Below are positions 5,310 through 6,949 of a stretch of 6,949 nt of DNA, piece by piece (position 1 is the first letter of the stretch; the number at the start of each line of letters is the position of its first letter). The notes under the pieces are model-generated. The model saw nothing but the letters and a program-made list of their open reading frames with translations, ran no database searches and was not told where the DNA came from. The translations under genes were made by a program, and so were the position numbers. Location of the stretch: assembly GCA_020062605.1 (NCBI GenBank), contig JAGUWA010000284.1:1-6949 (forward strand), written 5' to 3'. The DNA is from Parvibaculum sp. Its GTDB lineage: Bacteria > Pseudomonadota > Alphaproteobacteria > Parvibaculales > Parvibaculaceae.

Positions 5310-6949
5310 TCAGTGATCGCCAACGAGAACTTCGCGCTTTCCCTGATGATTTGGCGGACTCACGACGCCTTGTTCTTCCATAAGCTCGATCAGGCGAGCG
5401 GCGCGGTTGTAACCGATCTGGAGGCGGCGCTGGATGTAGCTCGTCGAGGCGCGCTTGTCGCGGGCAACGATCGCGACGGCCTTGTCGTAGAGGTCGTCGC
5501 CGGAACCGCCGCCGCCATCCAGCGCGAAGGGGTCGTCGCCCTGCTCGTCCTCTGCGGTGATCGCCTCGAGATATTCGGGCACGCCCTGTTTCTTGAGGAA
5601 GGTCACGACCTTCTCGACTTCCTCATCGGCGACGAAGGGCCCGTGCACGCGGCGGATGCGGCCGCCGCCCGCCATGTAGAGCATGTCGCCCTGGCCGAGA
5701 AGCTGCTCGGCGCCCTGCTCGCCCAGAATGGTGCGGCTGTCGATCTTGGACGTCACCTGGAAGGAAATGCGTGTCGGGAAATTCGCCTTGATCGTGCCCG
5801 TAATCACGTCGACGCTCGGACGCTGCGTCGCCGTGATGATGTGAATGCCGGCGGCGCGCGCCATCTGCGCCAGGCGCTGCACGGCGGCTTCGATTTCCTT
5901 GCCGGCCACCATCATGAGGTCGGCCATTTCGTCGACGATCACGACGATGAAGGGCATGGGAGAGAGGTCCATCTCCTCTTCCTCGTAGATCGCCTGGCCC
6001 GTTTCCTTGTCGAAGCCCGTCTGCACCGTGCGGACCAGCACTTCGCCGCGCTCGTTCGCTTCGATGACGCGCGTGTTGTAGCCGTCGATATTCCGTACAC
6101 CGACCTTCGACATCTTGCGGTAGCGGTCTTCCATCTCCTTCACGACCCATTTGAGCGCAACGACCGCCTTTTTCGGTTCGGTGACGACGGGCGCAAGAAG
6201 ATGCGGGATGCCGTCATAGACGGAAAGCTCCAGCATCTTCGGGTCGATCATGATGAGCTTGCATTGCTCGGGCGAGAGCCGGTAGAGGATCGACAGGATC
6301 ATGGTGTTGATTCCGACCGACTTGCCGGAGCCGGTGGTGCCCGCGATCAGGAGGTGCGGCATGCGCGCGAGATCGGAGAGCACGGGTTCGCCGCCGATAT
6401 TCTTGCCGAGTGCGAGCGTGAGCTTCGAGCTCGAGTTTTCGTATTCCTGCGTTTCGAGCAGCTCGCGCAGATAGACCATCTCACGGCGCGCATTCGGAAG
6501 CTCGATGCCGATGGCATTGCGGCCGGGCACGACGGCGACGCGCGCGGAAACGGCGCTCATCGAGCGGGCGATATCGTCGGCAAGCGAGATGACGCGCGAC
6601 GACTTGATGCCCGGCGCGGGTTCGAGTTCGTAGAGCGTGACCACGGGTCCCGGCCGCACCGAGATGATCTCACCCCTGATGCCAAAATCGTCGAGCACGG
6701 ACTCAAGCAGGCGCGCATTCTGCTGCAGCGCGTCGTCGGTGAGCTGTGCCGAAACGCCGGACGGCTTGGGGCGGGTCAGAAGGCTGAGAGGCGGCAACTG
6801 ATAGTCGCTCGCCGGTTCGAGCGGCAATTTCGGTTGTGCCTCGCGGGCGGCGCGGGCCGACGGCTTCACAGGCCTCGCCGTGCCGCGATTGACACGTGGG
6901 GCGGGCTTTTCCGACCATGCCGGTTCGACCCGCTCCCGTTCCGCACGCG
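5310..6949 (-). CDS. ftsK: DNA translocase FtsK, C-terminal 545 residues (5' end outside window)
   Basis: FtsK is a septum-anchored hexameric motor that pumps chromosome ends apart at cell division and activates XerCD recombination at dif. The visible part starts in a proline- and charge-rich linker (about 6949-6775), enters the motor domain, and ends in the winged-helix gamma domain (about 5498-5313). Walker A GTTGSGKS is at 6341-6318 and the Walker B core DEMAD at 5933-5919. Further family marks are MPHLLIAG, MIDPKMLELSVYDGIPHLL, ITATQRPSVDVITG and ILGEQGAEQLLGQGDML. The gamma domain (YDKAVAIVARDKRASTSYIQ, then RAARLIELMEEQGVV) binds the polar KOPS sequences and XerD. The frame is open through the right edge with no start, so the membrane-spanning N-terminus lies outside; a GTG at 6869 is an internal Val. 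The gamma domain argues for FtsK rather than a plasmid-type translocase. Confidence 0.96.
   Translation of the reverse strand, partial: RAERERVEPAWSEKPAPRVNRGTARPVKPSARAAREAQPKLPLEPASDYQLPPLSLLTRPKPSGVSAQLTDDALQQNARLLESVLDDFGIRGEIISVRPGPVVTLYELEPAPGIKSSRVISLADDIARSMSAVSARVAVVPGRNAIGIELPNARREMVYLRELLETQEYENSSSKLTLALGKNIGGEPVLSDLARMPHLLIAGTTGSGKSVGINTMILSILYRLSPEQCKLIMIDPKMLELSVYDGIPHLLAPVVTEPKKAVVALKWVVKEMEDRYRKMSKVGVRNIDGYNTRVIEANERGEVLVRTVQTGFDKETGQAIYEEEEMDLSPMPFIVVIVDEMADLMMVAGKEIEAAVQRLAQMARAAGIHIITATQRPSVDVITGTIKANFPTRISFQVTSKIDSRTILGEQGAEQLLGQGDMLYMAGGGRIRRVHGPFVADEEVEKVVTFLKKQGVPEYLEAITAEDEQGDDPFALDGGGGSGDDLYDKAVAIVARDKRASTSYIQRRLQIGYNRAARLIELMEEQGVVSPPNHQGKREVLVGDH

Overview
The window is a GC-rich stretch of bacterial chromosome, probably from an alphaproteobacterium. 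This rests on base composition, protein style and the ftsK-lolA pairing, so the rank is inference and I do not name a genus. All recognisable genes lie on the minus strand, so the biological reading order runs from high to low coordinates.

Reading from the right edge: (1) 6949-5310 is the C-terminal part of the DNA translocase FtsK; its membrane domain lies beyond the window. (2) 5221-4487 is a LolA-family periplasmic lipoprotein carrier with a signal peptide. (3) 4374-3490 is a gamma-glutamyl-GABA hydrolase (class-I glutamine amidotransferase fold, PuuD/SpuA type). (4) 3554-2172 is a gamma-glutamylpolyamine synthetase (glutamine-synthetase fold, PuuA/SpuB type), whose start lies inside the preceding gene by 65 nt. 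(5) 2171-1965 is a 207-bp gap holding a near-consensus promoter, a dyad between its -35 and -10 boxes, a 30-codon reading frame ending in Pro-stop, and a weak terminator-like hairpin. (6) 1964-582 is a class-III aminotransferase of the SpuC type. (7) 581-130 is a 452-bp non-coding region with an unusual run of hairpins. (8) 129-1 is the N-terminal end of an unrecognised gene.

Genes 3, 4 and 6 form a polyamine catabolic set in the same order as spuA-spuB-spuC of Pseudomonas aeruginosa. The ligase would attach glutamate to putrescine or a related amine, the aminotransferase would deaminate the free or glutamylated amine to an aldehyde, and the hydrolase would release GABA from gamma-glutamyl-GABA. 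The amine oxidase and aldehyde dehydrogenase of the E. coli Puu route, a dedicated regulator and a transporter are not in the window.

The most interesting non-coding structures are the hairpin array at 197-378, which contains two near-identical palindromes, and the leader region in front of spuC, which has the layout of an attenuation-type control region. Both are sequence observations with unproven function. I did not find a clearly new multi-gene system.
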